Virus record (IMG/VR): IMGVR_UViG_3300020200_000050 | Location: 1-46,602 of that record | DNA: 46,602 nucleotides | Source: a virus | Reading direction: 5' to 3' (one strand) | Part shown: in pieces, positions 30,957 through 39,515 of the stretch | Layout: every line of letters begins with the position of its first letter | Numbering within the stretch: the stretch's first letter is position 1 | Notes under the pieces: generated by a model | The model's database searches: none | What the model was told of the DNA's origin: nothing | What the model saw: only the letters and a program-made list of their open reading frames with translations | Translations under genes and position numbers: made by a program

Positions 30957-32342
30957 ATGAAAATTACTTCACTTTTATCTAAACTTATTGTTGAACAAAC
31001 TAGGTTCCAAGTAGTTTACGACAAATATACCAAGCCAAATCCTAAAGCATTGGAAAAGAATAAGAAGGCTCAAGGTATTATGGATTTTGACACTTTAAAA
31101 AATATTATATTTGCGGACCCAACAACTAAAGCACCTGAAAATTTTAATATTGAAGGAGCATCAGTTAATGATATGGAATCCGTTAAAGTTGGTAAATATG
31201 TACAATGGTTACTCAAAAATTTCGCCAGTCCTAAACAAAATGAATTAGACCTTCCTGAAAATTTACCATTAGATTTTGCAAGTCGTGAGTTTAAAAACGC
31301 TATTGCTGAATATCGAAGATTATATATGGAAGATTTATATAAGACGACTGACGATTTAAAAAAGTTTGAAAGAGCAAAACAATACCTACCTCAAGACCAA
31401 AGAGATATTAACAAGTTCACACCAAGAACTTTGTTTGACACCATTAAAGATTTCCAAATACCTGAAAAGAAAAGAGCTGAATTAGAGAAAAAAGAAGCAA
31501 AAAAATCAAGAGAAGGATTTAATCATGCTGGTGGAGAGATTTTATTTGAAGGACCTAATTGGACTTTAATTAAAGTTGAAGACCGAGGCCAAGTTGGTAG
31601 AGACGCGGCTATTTGGTATGGAGGTTTCCATGAGTATGACCAAGGAGAATCAAGATGGTGTACGTCATCACCAGGTTTAACATATTTCAATGGATATATT
31701 AAAGATGGACCATTATATGTAGTTTTCCCAAATGATGATAAAGGTCAAGTTGGTAAAAAAACAGGTTTACCGTTGGAAAGATATCAATTCCATTTCCCAT
31801 CTAGCCAATTTATGGATAGACATGATAGAGGGATTAATTTGGTTGAGTATCTGAATGGACCGATGTCAGAACTTAAAGAATTCTTTAAACCTGAGTTTGC
31901 AAAAGGTTTAGTAACTAAGGGAACTAATAAAGTTGAAATCAACTATCCTGAAAGTTCTGCTGGTAAATTCGTAGCATTATATGGATTTGATGAGTTATTT
32001 GAAAGTTTACCTGACAATATTGAACACTTATTAATCAATAATAAATCTAAAGAAGACATTGCTTTAGACGTACCTGAATCACTTGGTAGATTTACACAAT
32101 GTACGGCATTACTTTTCCAAAACTTAATTAAGAGTTTACCTGAAAGTATTGGTAAAATGAAAAATCTTAATTTCTTAGCAATACCTGGTAACAAACATTT
32201 AGTGAGTTTACCTGAGTCAATTGCAGATATTGAAGGTTTGGCATTCATTAACTTAAAGGAAAGTAATCCTAACGTAAAAATACCTGAAAGACTACAAGAA
32301 AAGTTAAGTGATGAAGGTAACGGGTTTTATTATGTAGGTTAA
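30957..32342 (+). CDS. Putative virion-cargo protein with WCT domain and leucine-rich repeats
   Basis: A 461-residue protein. It starts MKITSLLSKLIVEQ, a basic/hydrophobic leader ending in Ile-Val-Glu before Gln. Residues about 190-300 form a domain with AIWYGGFHEYDQGESRWCTS and PLYVVFPNDDKG, a WCT pattern seen in phage proteins of unknown role. Residues 349-446 are leucine-rich repeats (SLPESIGKMKNLNFLAIPGN, SLPESIADIEGLAFINL). LRRs usually bind other proteins, so a capsid-delivered effector that binds a host target is possible. Function is unknown. Confidence 0.6.
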   Translation: MKITSLLSKLIVEQTRFQVVYDKYTKPNPKALEKNKKAQGIMDFDTLKNIIFADPTTKAPENFNIEGASVNDMESVKVGKYVQWLLKNFASPKQNELDLPENLPLDFASREFKNAIAEYRRLYMEDLYKTTDDLKKFERAKQYLPQDQRDINKFTPRTLFDTIKDFQIPEKKRAELEKKEAKKSREGFNHAGGEILFEGPNWTLIKVEDRGQVGRDAAIWYGGFHEYDQGESRWCTSSPGLTYFNGYIKDGPLYVVFPNDDKGQVGKKTGLPLERYQFHFPSSQFMDRHDRGINLVEYLNGPMSELKEFFKPEFAKGLVTKGTNKVEINYPESSAGKFVALYGFDELFESLPDNIEHLLINNKSKEDIALDVPESLGRFTQCTALLFQNLIKSLPESIGKMKNLNFLAIPGNKHLVSLPESIADIEGLAFINLKESNPNVKIPERLQEKLSDEGNGFYYVG

Positions 32343-32348
32343 TTTTAT

Positions 32349-32356
32349 TATCTTTG
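32349..32356 (+). promoter_or_regulatory. Host-type -7 box
   Basis: TATCTTTG fits the Bacteroidota -7 element; a TTTT at the -33 position replaces TTTG. It precedes the ATG at 32372 by 15 bases. Confidence 0.45.
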
Positions 32357-32371
32357 TAATAAAGTTAAATT

Positions 32372-32659
32372 ATGAAAAATATTGAAGTTGAATTATATCT
32401 TAATCAATTTGTAAATTTTTTTGATAAAAATCCTAATGACTTAATTGATTTAATTGGTGACTCATTAAAGGAGGATTTTTATAAAAAGGTTGAAGAAACT
32501 TGTTATAAAAACATTGAGAACGGTGATGAGGTTTCTCTAACTCAAAAACAAATAATTGATATTGTTGTCGAATTAAATAAAGAATCTTTTGAAAAGATTG
32601 AATCTAAAGTTATCGGGGTCTTCCAAAAAACAAAATACGGAACATTTTCTCTAAATTAA
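32372..32659 (+). CDS. Hypothetical acidic protein
   Basis: A 95-residue acidic helical protein (LYLNQFVNFFDKNPNDLIDL). It sits between two host-type promoters and may be an early gene. Not recognised. Confidence 0.6.
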   Translation: MKNIEVELYLNQFVNFFDKNPNDLIDLIGDSLKEDFYKKVEETCYKNIENGDEVSLTQKQIIDIVVELNKESFEKIESKVIGVFQKTKYGTFSLN

Positions 32660-32690
32660 TTTGTTTTAATGATTTTTTGTTATATCTTTG
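32660..32690 (+). promoter_or_regulatory. Bacteroidota-type sigma-A promoter before DUF932
   Basis: TTTG at 32660-32663, exactly 19 bases, TATCTTTG at 32683-32690: a full match to the host consensus. It starts one base after the previous stop. Transcription would begin near 32696, giving a leader of about 17 bases. Confidence 0.78.
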
Positions 32691-32712
32691 TAGACACAAA
32701 TAAGATATAACT

Positions 32713-33468
32713 ATGATGACATTAGAACAGATTAAACAAAACACCCCTTCAGTATTCGCAACCTCACCTTCTAACAAGATGTCCAATAAGTACGTTTTCG
32801 TACCAACTTTGGATATTCTTGATAATTTTCAAAGAGAAGGGTGGAATGTATCTTCCGCAAAACAAACAGGAAAAGGAATTCACTCAGTCCATGAACTTAG
32901 ACTTAGAAATGGTGAACTACCTAAAGTTGGTGACTCATTAGTTGAAGCAATCATCAGAAACTCTCATAATGGTTATGCAACACTTTCAGTTAGTGCTGGA
33001 CTACACAGATTGGTATGTAGTAATGGATTGACAGTACCAACATCTTTAGCAGAATCATTTAACGTTAAACACCAAAGATTTGATTTGGACGATGTTAAAC
33101 GATTAACAGAATCTTTCGCGGGTAAATTACCTATCATACAGGATTCAGTTGGTCGAATGATGGGTAAAGAATTATCTGATAAAGAAAGAATTGATTTTAT
33201 TAAACAAGCAATAAATCTTAGATGGAAATCAGGTCACGTACCAACAACTCTTGACGTTATGTCAATCGTTCACCCAAGACGTGAAGAAGACATGGGTAAA
33301 GACGTTTGGACAACGTTCAACGTAATTCAAGAGAACTTCGTAAAAGGAGGTTTGAAATATACTACTGACAAAGGTAGAAAAACTGAACTTAGAGGTTTAA
33401 AAAGTATTATGGCGGTTAGTCAAGTTAATACTAAACTTTGGGAACTCGCAGATACTTACTCATATTAA
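32713..33468 (+). CDS. DUF932 family protein
   Basis: A 251-residue member of the DUF932 (phage/plasmid-like) family: FATSPSNKMSNKYVFVPT near the start, then NSHNGYATLSVSAGLHRLVC and SNGLTVP, the central family signature. Members are common in phages and plasmids; a role in DNA metabolism or anti-defence is suspected but not established. A perfect host-type promoter in front and a GC-rich hairpin behind make it a strongly expressed single-gene unit, likely early. Alternative start at the second Met. Confidence 0.82.
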   Translation: MMTLEQIKQNTPSVFATSPSNKMSNKYVFVPTLDILDNFQREGWNVSSAKQTGKGIHSVHELRLRNGELPKVGDSLVEAIIRNSHNGYATLSVSAGLHRLVCSNGLTVPTSLAESFNVKHQRFDLDDVKRLTESFAGKLPIIQDSVGRMMGKELSDKERIDFIKQAINLRWKSGHVPTTLDVMSIVHPRREEDMGKDVWTTFNVIQENFVKGGLKYTTDKGRKTELRGLKSIMAVSQVNTKLWELADTYSY

Positions 33469-33474
33469 AATAAC

Positions 33475-33493
33475 GGGGGAATCATTTTCCCCC
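33475..33493 (+). terminator. GC-rich hairpin, terminator-like
   Basis: GGGGGAA (33475-33481) pairs with TTCCCCC (33487-33493) across a 5-base loop, unusual in this AT-rich DNA. The following T content is weak, so termination may be partial. Confidence 0.65.
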
Positions 33494-33508
33494 TATTTCA
33501 CATTATTT

Positions 33509-35197
33509 ATGGAGGAATTATTTAAATTTAGACACGACAGATATATTGTAACTGAACATGATTCGTACTGTAAACTTGAGGACGATACCGATGAGATTTT
33601 AGGTATTAAAATAGATAAAAGTACCTACAAGAACTACTTCCAATTCAAGACGGAACATAGTAATGAAGAGTCATATCTTAAAAATTACGCCAATCCTTTA
33701 TGTAGTGTTTACCACACTAGAGTCAGTGTAATTGTTACTAAAACAGATGATAAGACGTGTATAAAATTATTTAGATATCATAGAAATAGAAACGTTGGTA
33801 AAAAGTATTTTAAGGTACAAACTGACGTGACGTACTTAACCTATAATTTTAAAACAAATTCTTTATATTATGGAGGTATAACCAATTACCATTTAAAACG
33901 TAAATTTAGAAAGAAAGTAAGTAGAAATTCATTTAACACTGACCCTGTTAATAGAATGAAGTCATTAATTAACTCTGAATTATCTAACATTCTTAATAGA
34001 AATCCCGAACTGTTGATTAATAAGGGAGAAACCGTTCAAAAAATTTTCAGTACCTTCTTTAATTCTTCACTGGAATTTGAGAACTATTCTAATATGTCAC
34101 ACGAATATATTTTATATAAAATGTATTTGGATAAGAATGACATTAAAACACCTAATAATTGGGGCGTATTCATGTTGTCACATCCTCACCCGAAGAAGAA
34201 AGATTTTGTTAAATATAAAATGAAGTTTATAGATACCTTCATGGGTTTATATGGGCTCAAAGGAGATAAAATAAAAAAAGTATTACACAGGGTTGAAAAA
34301 TTTAATGGGCCAGGGTTTTTAAATAGTACCTTCGACTTATTTGGTAAGGACTTTATAATGTCTCAACCTGAAAAGATTCTTATTAGTATTCTAGAAAGTA
34401 ATTATCACCATAGTGGGTGGAAGGAAGATTTATTCCAAAGTAAAAAAGAAAAATACAACTCATTTGAAGTCTTTAAATTAATGTTAAAGGGTGAGATTGA
34501 CAGTCATACATTTTATGACCATTTAAGTATGATTCGTAATCTAAGAAGATTTGAAAGTGTTCGGTGGGAATCAAATGATTATCAGACATTTATGGACGAA
34601 CACTTCAACGTATCAGAACGTTTAGGGTTTTACAATAATGGAGACTTTACCAGGTTTTATAATGAAGAATTTGTTGATAAAGTTCAAGAAGTTGTGGATG
34701 AAACTTATTACCCTGTAGTTTTAACAACGTCAAGGGAATATAATGTGGAATCCCATCTTCAGTCAAATTGTGTTAAAGGGTATATTAATAGAGCAGGTTC
34801 ATTTATTATCTCACTTAGAAATGGGTCTGACGATTCTAAAGAAAGAGCAACAATTGAATATCAGATTAAGTTAGAAAATGAAAAGGTTAGATTGAAGAGA
34901 GTTCAAACACTCGGAAGATTTAACCACCAACTTGACGAATCATGGAATAGACCGATATTATTATTGGATATCCGAATTGAAAAATTGGTTAATGAAAAAC
35001 TATTTGATTTACCCAAAGTAGAGTTAAAGGTTGGTTATAAAACATTTAACTCAGGTAGTAGATTCACTGAGGAAATCGGGATGATGAACTTCCAATACGG
35101 ACCTTATTTAAAGTGGGACGATGAACGAATTACAAACGTAAGTGCCCGTAATACTATTGAGCCTTTACAATTATTTGGTGAAGAATTAAATTTTTAA
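33509..35197 (+). CDS. PcfJ-like protein
   Basis: A 562-residue protein. The C-terminal part has LQSNCVKGYINRAGSFIISLR followed by RATIEYQIKLE, matching the PcfJ domain (a Cys-Val-x-x-Tyr motif, then a strand with Ser-Leu-Arg). Residues 1-150 are basic and beta-rich; the middle is helical. PcfJ-like proteins occur on conjugative plasmids and phages; their activity is not established. It begins after a hairpin and may be read through from DUF932. Confidence 0.65.
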   Translation: MEELFKFRHDRYIVTEHDSYCKLEDDTDEILGIKIDKSTYKNYFQFKTEHSNEESYLKNYANPLCSVYHTRVSVIVTKTDDKTCIKLFRYHRNRNVGKKYFKVQTDVTYLTYNFKTNSLYYGGITNYHLKRKFRKKVSRNSFNTDPVNRMKSLINSELSNILNRNPELLINKGETVQKIFSTFFNSSLEFENYSNMSHEYILYKMYLDKNDIKTPNNWGVFMLSHPHPKKKDFVKYKMKFIDTFMGLYGLKGDKIKKVLHRVEKFNGPGFLNSTFDLFGKDFIMSQPEKILISILESNYHHSGWKEDLFQSKKEKYNSFEVFKLMLKGEIDSHTFYDHLSMIRNLRRFESVRWESNDYQTFMDEHFNVSERLGFYNNGDFTRFYNEEFVDKVQEVVDETYYPVVLTTSREYNVESHLQSNCVKGYINRAGSFIISLRNGSDDSKERATIEYQIKLENEKVRLKRVQTLGRFNHQLDESWNRPILLLDIRIEKLVNEKLFDLPKVELKVGYKTFNSGSRFTEEIGMMNFQYGPYLKWDDERITNVSARNTIEPLQLFGEELNF

Positions 35198-35198
35198 T

Positions 35199-35537
35199 AT
35201 GGAAAAAATACCCACACATTGTATTGATATTTTTGTTAAAACCTTTGATGAATATCCAAGTGTCATTGAGATACCCATCCCATTAAAAAATGAAGGTATT
35301 ATTAAAAATATCGATAAATTAATTGGTAAATCAGAATTAATTTGGACACACATCCATAAGGCAGTTCCAGTATTTGGTGGGGATAAAATAAACGATGATA
35401 TTACTCAGTTACTTATGTATGATAAATCTGGGATTATGTTATATGTTCATAACAATACTAAGATATTTATATTCACGACAGTAAATAGATTAAATGTTAC
35501 AGAATTTACTGTTAATAATATCTTAAAAACAAAATAA
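35199..35537 (+). CDS. Hypothetical protein
   Basis: A 112-residue alpha/beta protein (CIDIFVKTFDEYPSVIEIPI; GIMLYVHNNTKIFIFTT). It starts one base after the PcfJ-like gene and lies three bases before thioredoxin. Not recognised. Confidence 0.6.
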   Translation: MEKIPTHCIDIFVKTFDEYPSVIEIPIPLKNEGIIKNIDKLIGKSELIWTHIHKAVPVFGGDKINDDITQLLMYDKSGIMLYVHNNTKIFIFTTVNRLNVTEFTVNNILKTK

Positions 35538-35540
35538 ATT

Positions 35541-35849
35541 ATGGAAATTACACAAAAAGAATTAAGAGAAAAAATCGATAACGGTGAAAAAATGATTGTT
35601 GATTTTTGGGCACCTTGGTGCGGACCATGTAAAATGATGAAACCTATATTTGAAAGAGTTGCTGAAACATCAGATGTACCGATGTATACAATAAATGTTG
35701 ATGAGAATAGAGAACTAGCTATTGAGTTAGGAGTTAGAGCAATCCCAACAATCAAGACCTTTAATGAAGGTAATGAAGTGTCAAGTAAAGCAGGACTGTT
35801 ACAAGAGTCTCAATTAAAAGATTTGATTAATACATTAACAAATGGATAA
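35541..35849 (+). CDS. Thioredoxin
   Basis: A 102-residue thioredoxin with FWAPWCGPCKMM (active site WCGPC at 26-30) and cis-Pro in AIPTIKTF. Length and fold are typical. It reduces disulfides and, in phages, often supplies electrons to ribonucleotide reductase or acts as a polymerase factor; neither enzyme is in the window. It overlaps glutaredoxin by eight bases. Confidence 0.93.
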   Translation: MEITQKELREKIDNGEKMIVDFWAPWCGPCKMMKPIFERVAETSDVPMYTINVDENRELAIELGVRAIPTIKTFNEGNEVSSKAGLLQESQLKDLINTLTNG

Positions 35850-36129
35850 TAAATTAGTAGTAGTATACACCATGAAAGGTTGTCCTTGGTGTGAAGTGTT
35901 TAAAACACAATTAAAAGAAAGTAATGTGGAGTTTCACGAAAGAGACATCGATGACTACGAAGAAGAATTTAATTTATTTGCTGAAATAACTGGTAGTGAT
36001 TATGTTCCTGCGTTTATGTTAGTGGAAGATACTGAAGATGAAGAACCTGTTCCGCAATTATATGCACCACAAGTGAATTATGAAAATATAGAAGAAGGTG
36101 TAGGTATCATTAAGGATTTTATTCTTTAA
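35842..36129 (+). CDS. Glutaredoxin
   Basis: A 95-residue glutaredoxin: VVVYTMKGCPWCEVFK with a CPWC active site (14-17), and YVPAFML with the cis-Pro. The C-terminus carries an acidic insert (VEDTEDEEPV). Together with thioredoxin it forms a phage redox unit, probably for nucleotide reduction. Confidence 0.88.
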   Translation: MDNKLVVVYTMKGCPWCEVFKTQLKESNVEFHERDIDDYEEEFNLFAEITGSDYVPAFMLVEDTEDEEPVPQLYAPQVNYENIEEGVGIIKDFIL

Positions 36130-36132
36130 ATA

Positions 36133-36657
36133 ATGAATTTAAGTTTTTCTAAAAAAGGAGTACGACATGAACCAATAAATAATTGGTTACTACCTGATGG
36201 AACTATAATTGCAATATATCAAGGTAGTAGAGGGGGTAATCCTGATTTAGATTTCATTGTTAAATATAAAAATGGTAAGAATAGATTAAGAACCCCATCA
36301 CATACTCATTGGATTGTTGATTTAATTATTAAATCTGAATACGCTCCTTATGAAGTTAAAAATTTTGTTTCTGAATGGTTTGAATTATATGACTTAATAG
36401 AACCGTTTAAAACTAAAGATGAAATGAAGTCTTATAATTTTTTATATTATGAATACTTTGTAGAAAAGTATGAAACAATAACTAATGTAGGTCCACTAAA
36501 AATCGAGTTTTTATGTTCACTTTTAGAATTATTCATAAAATGTGAAAAACAAACTGAAGGGGCCTTTATGTTTAAAAAATTACTTGAATTGGTAATCGAA
36601 TATTGTGACGGGGAAAAAGATTTTTATCAGATAGTGTCACATTCTAAGAGAGTATAA
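36133..36657 (+). CDS. Hypothetical protein
   Basis: A 174-residue soluble protein with NPDLDFIVKYKNGKNRLRTP and HTHWIVDLIIKSE, followed by helical segments. The DFIVKYK stretch has charged residues spaced as in some nucleases, but no convincing catalytic set is seen. It is closed by a bidirectional terminator. Confidence 0.58.
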   Translation: MNLSFSKKGVRHEPINNWLLPDGTIIAIYQGSRGGNPDLDFIVKYKNGKNRLRTPSHTHWIVDLIIKSEYAPYEVKNFVSEWFELYDLIEPFKTKDEMKSYNFLYYEYFVEKYETITNVGPLKIEFLCSLLELFIKCEKQTEGAFMFKKLLELVIEYCDGEKDFYQIVSHSKRV

Positions 36658-36660
36658 ATA

Positions 36661-36690
36661 AAAAAAGGGCTCAAATTGAACCCTTTTTTT
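36661..36690. terminator. Bidirectional intrinsic terminator
   Basis: AAAAAAGGG at 36661-36669 pairs with CCCTTTTTT at 36681-36689. It serves the plus-strand gene ending at 36657 and the minus-strand gene whose stop lies at 36689-36691. Confidence 0.8.
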
Positions 36691-36832
36691 ATTTCTTGTT
36701 GTAATACTTCTCAACAACCTTTTTAATAGATTCTTGAATGTTTGGTGATTTAACTTGTTCTTTAGCAGGTTGAGCACTTTGTGATGGTTGTTGTGCCGCC
36801 TGATTTCCTTTGTTTTTACAACCGCATCCCAT
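36689..36832 (-). CDS. Small basic protein, MGCGCKNK type
   Basis: A 47-residue protein starting at the ATG at 36832: MGCGCKNKGNQ, a Gln/Pro/Ala-rich linker, and a basic helix (ESIKKVVEKYYNKK). The longer frame from 36898 adds a hydrophobic stretch that is better explained as promoter DNA. A TATTTAT box lies 31 bases upstream. The Cys-Gly-Cys start could bind metal or be acylated. Function is unknown. Confidence 0.58.
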   Translation of the reverse strand: MGCGCKNKGNQAAQQPSQSAQPAKEQVKSPNIQESIKKVVEKYYNKK

Positions 36833-36863
36833 ATTTAAGTTTTTTAATAGGTTTATTATACCA

Positions 36864-36870
36864 ATAAATA
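36864..36870 (-). promoter_or_regulatory. TATTTAT late-type promoter box
   Basis: The minus strand reads TGATATTTATTGGTATAATA before the small gene at 36832. It lies 50-57 bases from the plus-strand box at 36920, so the two late genes diverge. Confidence 0.42.
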
Positions 36871-36919
36871 TCACCCAAATTGATTTAATAGTAAACAATA
36901 CCTTATTTATTTTTTAGGG

Positions 36920-36926
36920 TATTTAT
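36920..36926 (+). promoter_or_regulatory. TATTTAT late-type promoter box
   Basis: GGGTATTTATAATT lies 4 bases before the ATG at 36931, so the transcript would be nearly leaderless if this is a -10 element. The gene starting at 45405 has the identical arrangement. Confidence 0.5.
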
Positions 36927-36930
36927 AATT

Positions 36931-38322
36931 ATGAATCGTAGAATTTTTTTATCGGAAAATAAAATGAATAGATTGTTAGGGTTGATAAGAGAACAATCCG
37001 AGGAAGAATATTATAAAATATCCCCTGAAGAATATAAAGAACTTTTAAAACTTTCAGGTTACCATGGACAAGGGATTAGTAGATTACCTAAGTTTCAGGG
37101 TAAACCATTATGGATAACGGGAGATTTAGATGTTTCAAATACACCCATGGACTCATTGGGTAATGTAAAATATGTTGATGGTAGTCTTAGTATTAGTAGG
37201 ACCAAAATCTCTAATATTGATGGTATTACAGTTAGAAAACATGTTTGGGATAGTGATTCCCCAATAGAAGCAAAAAGATTAGCGGCGGAACTTAGAGAAA
37301 AAAGGTCTGAGGGTAATCGTAGACGACTTGGTAATATATGGGACCCTGAAGATACTGACGATGAAGGTATAAAAGCTAACGCACTTTTTAAATTTTTAGT
37401 TGATAACGGAGATGTTGAAGTTTTGAATAATGAAGATAAGGAAAAATTAAAAGAGTTGAATACTGAACTTGAAAGACTTGAAAACGAAGAAGAATATACT
37501 GAGGAAATTGAGGAAAGAATATCTGAAATTGAAGATGAGATATCAGACCTTGGTGAAGATGAAGGAGATGTTTACGATTTAAATCCAATGAGATGGACGC
37601 ATTATGGATTAACAACCTTTGAGGTTTTATTACCAGGGTTTAAAAATAATGAATACACTGTTGGTACTTCGGAAGAGATGGATGACGCAGCTTTAAAATA
37701 TGCTAAAAATTATATTGATGACGTAGGAATGGATGGATTCAGAAACCATTTTGTTGAAAATTATATAGATGAGGATTATCTAAGAGATTATATAAGGGAA
37801 TGGTATGAAGATGATATTTGGCAAAATCCTGAAGTTTATTTTAATGACGATGATTTTGAATTAACTGCAGAACAAGAAAGAAGAATTAGTAAACTTGAAA
37901 ATTATATTTCCGAACTTGAGGATTATATTTCAGACCTTGAAGAAAAACAAAATGAGGCTTACGATGAATTAGAGGACCCTGAAGAATATGACAAAAAGTA
38001 TTACGAAATCCAAAAAATGATTGACGAAGTTGAGGAAAAAAAGGATAAGGCTCAAGATGAGTTAGATAGTATTGAACCAGATGATGAACCAAGTCAAGAT
38101 ATGGTAGATGATAAATTGGAAGGTATTGTAAATAGATACATGAGAGACCCTATGAATTTTATTAAAGTACATAGTTTAAATTTGGAAAATTTTGTGGATG
38201 AGGATGAATTAGCTCAAGGATTGGTTGACGAGGATGGATGGGGAGTTATGAATGGAAATGATGGTACTTATGATGAAGTAGAATTTGATGGGGAAATTTA
38301 CTATATTATGAAAGTGAGTTAA
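36931..38322 (+). CDS. Putative virion-cargo protein with LRR-like segment, acidic
   Basis: A 463-residue acidic protein. The leader IFLSENKMNRLLGLIREQ ends in Ile-Arg-Glu before Gln, as in the 30957 and 11598 products. Residues about 45-95 have an LRR-like ladder (LWITGDLDVSNTPMDSLGNV, YVDGSLSISRTKISNIDG). Long acidic coiled coils follow (ERLENEEEYTEEIEERISEI; LENYISELEDYISDLEEK). The C-terminus is acidic and ends EIYYIMKVS. A capsid-delivered protein with a host-binding LRR is inferred. Confidence 0.58.
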   Translation: MNRRIFLSENKMNRLLGLIREQSEEEYYKISPEEYKELLKLSGYHGQGISRLPKFQGKPLWITGDLDVSNTPMDSLGNVKYVDGSLSISRTKISNIDGITVRKHVWDSDSPIEAKRLAAELREKRSEGNRRRLGNIWDPEDTDDEGIKANALFKFLVDNGDVEVLNNEDKEKLKELNTELERLENEEEYTEEIEERISEIEDEISDLGEDEGDVYDLNPMRWTHYGLTTFEVLLPGFKNNEYTVGTSEEMDDAALKYAKNYIDDVGMDGFRNHFVENYIDEDYLRDYIREWYEDDIWQNPEVYFNDDDFELTAEQERRISKLENYISELEDYISDLEEKQNEAYDELEDPEEYDKKYYEIQKMIDEVEEKKDKAQDELDSIEPDDEPSQDMVDDKLEGIVNRYMRDPMNFIKVHSLNLENFVDEDELAQGLVDEDGWGVMNGNDGTYDEVEFDGEIYYIMKVS

Positions 38323-38368
38323 CCACCTATTCATTTTTAAAAAAACTTTATCTATATTTTAAGTAGTT

Positions 38369-39151
38369 ATGACAAGGAAAAATAAAATAAAGTTTGTAAT
38401 GGATACCGATTGGTTGTTCAACGGAATTATAGACTCAGAACAAAAACAATATATTTTATTGGATTACTTTCAAAAGTTAAATAAAGATTTAGAACAAATG
38501 AAAGTTTATCCGATGTTTACAGAACTTTCATTACATTTAGGTAACATCCAAACACTTATTAATCAAGATAAAATTTTATACTCTGAAAAAAAGTTATCAT
38601 CATTTGATGATGAATATATTTTATCTGATTTAAAATTAAAAGACATACCTGTACTTGCGGATGATGAATACGATGAGTACCGAAAAATACTTAAATTCAG
38701 TCACCCAAGACTACAAGACTATTTTGGTATTACAAAATCAGTGTGGTCAATAGTTTATGATTCCATCACCGTAAATTTAAAGAAAAACAAATCTAATATA
38801 GATTCCAAAATGGGATTCTTTTATTATCAAGCTAAAGAAAAATTATATATTTGGAGATATAATATTAGAAAACAAAAAAAAGAAGATACCCAACCAAAAA
38901 CATTTTTAAAATTAATCTATGAAAGTGACAATTCGGATTTGACACCTACTGATATTATTCTTAACTTTTTAAGTAAAGATATTAAAGTTAAAAGTCACAA
39001 GTATCCTGTATTTGAAGTGTTATGTAATGAAATTTTTCCTCTTGAAGAAACTCTAATACCAATCTTTAAAAGAAAAATAATGAGTTACATAACCCAAACA
39101 ATTAAAAAAGAAAGTAACAAAGTAAAAAAATTATTACCTAATGGGGTTTAA
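38369..39151 (+). CDS. Hypothetical protein
   Basis: A 260-residue protein with an aromatic, Lys-rich composition (MDTDWLFNGIIDSEQKQYIL; GFFYYQAKEKLYIWRYNIRK). It is helical with a basic C-terminus. It is the first gene of a run of plus-strand genes leading to glutamine synthetase and overlaps the next by 11 bases. Not recognised. Confidence 0.6.
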   Translation: MTRKNKIKFVMDTDWLFNGIIDSEQKQYILLDYFQKLNKDLEQMKVYPMFTELSLHLGNIQTLINQDKILYSEKKLSSFDDEYILSDLKLKDIPVLADDEYDEYRKILKFSHPRLQDYFGITKSVWSIVYDSITVNLKKNKSNIDSKMGFFYYQAKEKLYIWRYNIRKQKKEDTQPKTFLKLIYESDNSDLTPTDIILNFLSKDIKVKSHKYPVFEVLCNEIFPLEETLIPIFKRKIMSYITQTIKKESNKVKKLLPNGV

Positions 39152-39344
39152 TAAAAGGTTTATAAAATTTGAAAATATTTTAAATAGGTTAGAAAATAAC
39201 GAACCTTTAAGTAATTACTTTTCCGCAGATGCTTTATTCTTAACTGACAAAAAATCTAAAAAAATACTTGACCTACACAATCAAGGTGTAGAAGATTCTA
39301 TTATATTAAAAATTATAAAAAATGGAGAACTCGACAAAAATTAA
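39141..39344 (+). CDS. Hypothetical small protein
   Basis: A 67-residue helical protein (FIKFENILNRLENNEPLSNY) overlapping both neighbours. Not recognised. Confidence 0.52.
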   Translation: MGFNKRFIKFENILNRLENNEPLSNYFSADALFLTDKKSKKILDLHNQGVEDSIILKIIKNGELDKN

Positions 39345-39513
39345 AAAAATGTTGTCTAAATTAAGACAACCATTGGGTATTGATTATATATCCAAAAATC
39401 TTTTAAATGTGAGTGAGAATGTGGCGAAAAATATTTTAGATGAATTAGTTGAAGACGATATATTAATTAAAGTCGATAATGAATATCGAGTAAAAGGAAG
39501 TAAAAAATTATAA
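39322..39513 (+). CDS. Small winged-helix-like DNA-binding protein
   Basis: A 63-residue protein with helix, helix, recognition-like helix and a short wing (LGIDYISKNLLNVSENVAKN, ILIKVDNEYRVKGS), the pattern of a minimal winged helix-turn-helix. It precedes glutamine synthetase by two bases and could regulate phage or host genes; the fold call is by pattern only. Confidence 0.5.
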   Translation: MENSTKIKKMLSKLRQPLGIDYISKNLLNVSENVAKNILDELVEDDILIKVDNEYRVKGSKKL

Positions 39514-39515
39514 AT

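Noticed and set aside
33504-33510. TATTTAT before the PcfJ-like gene
   Set aside because: The match overlaps the start codon itself, so it cannot act as a promoter for this gene in the way the others would.
36133-36657. Restriction-endonuclease-like reading of the 174-residue protein
   Set aside because: A DFIVKYK segment hints at a PD-(D/E)XK core, but no complete catalytic set can be placed.
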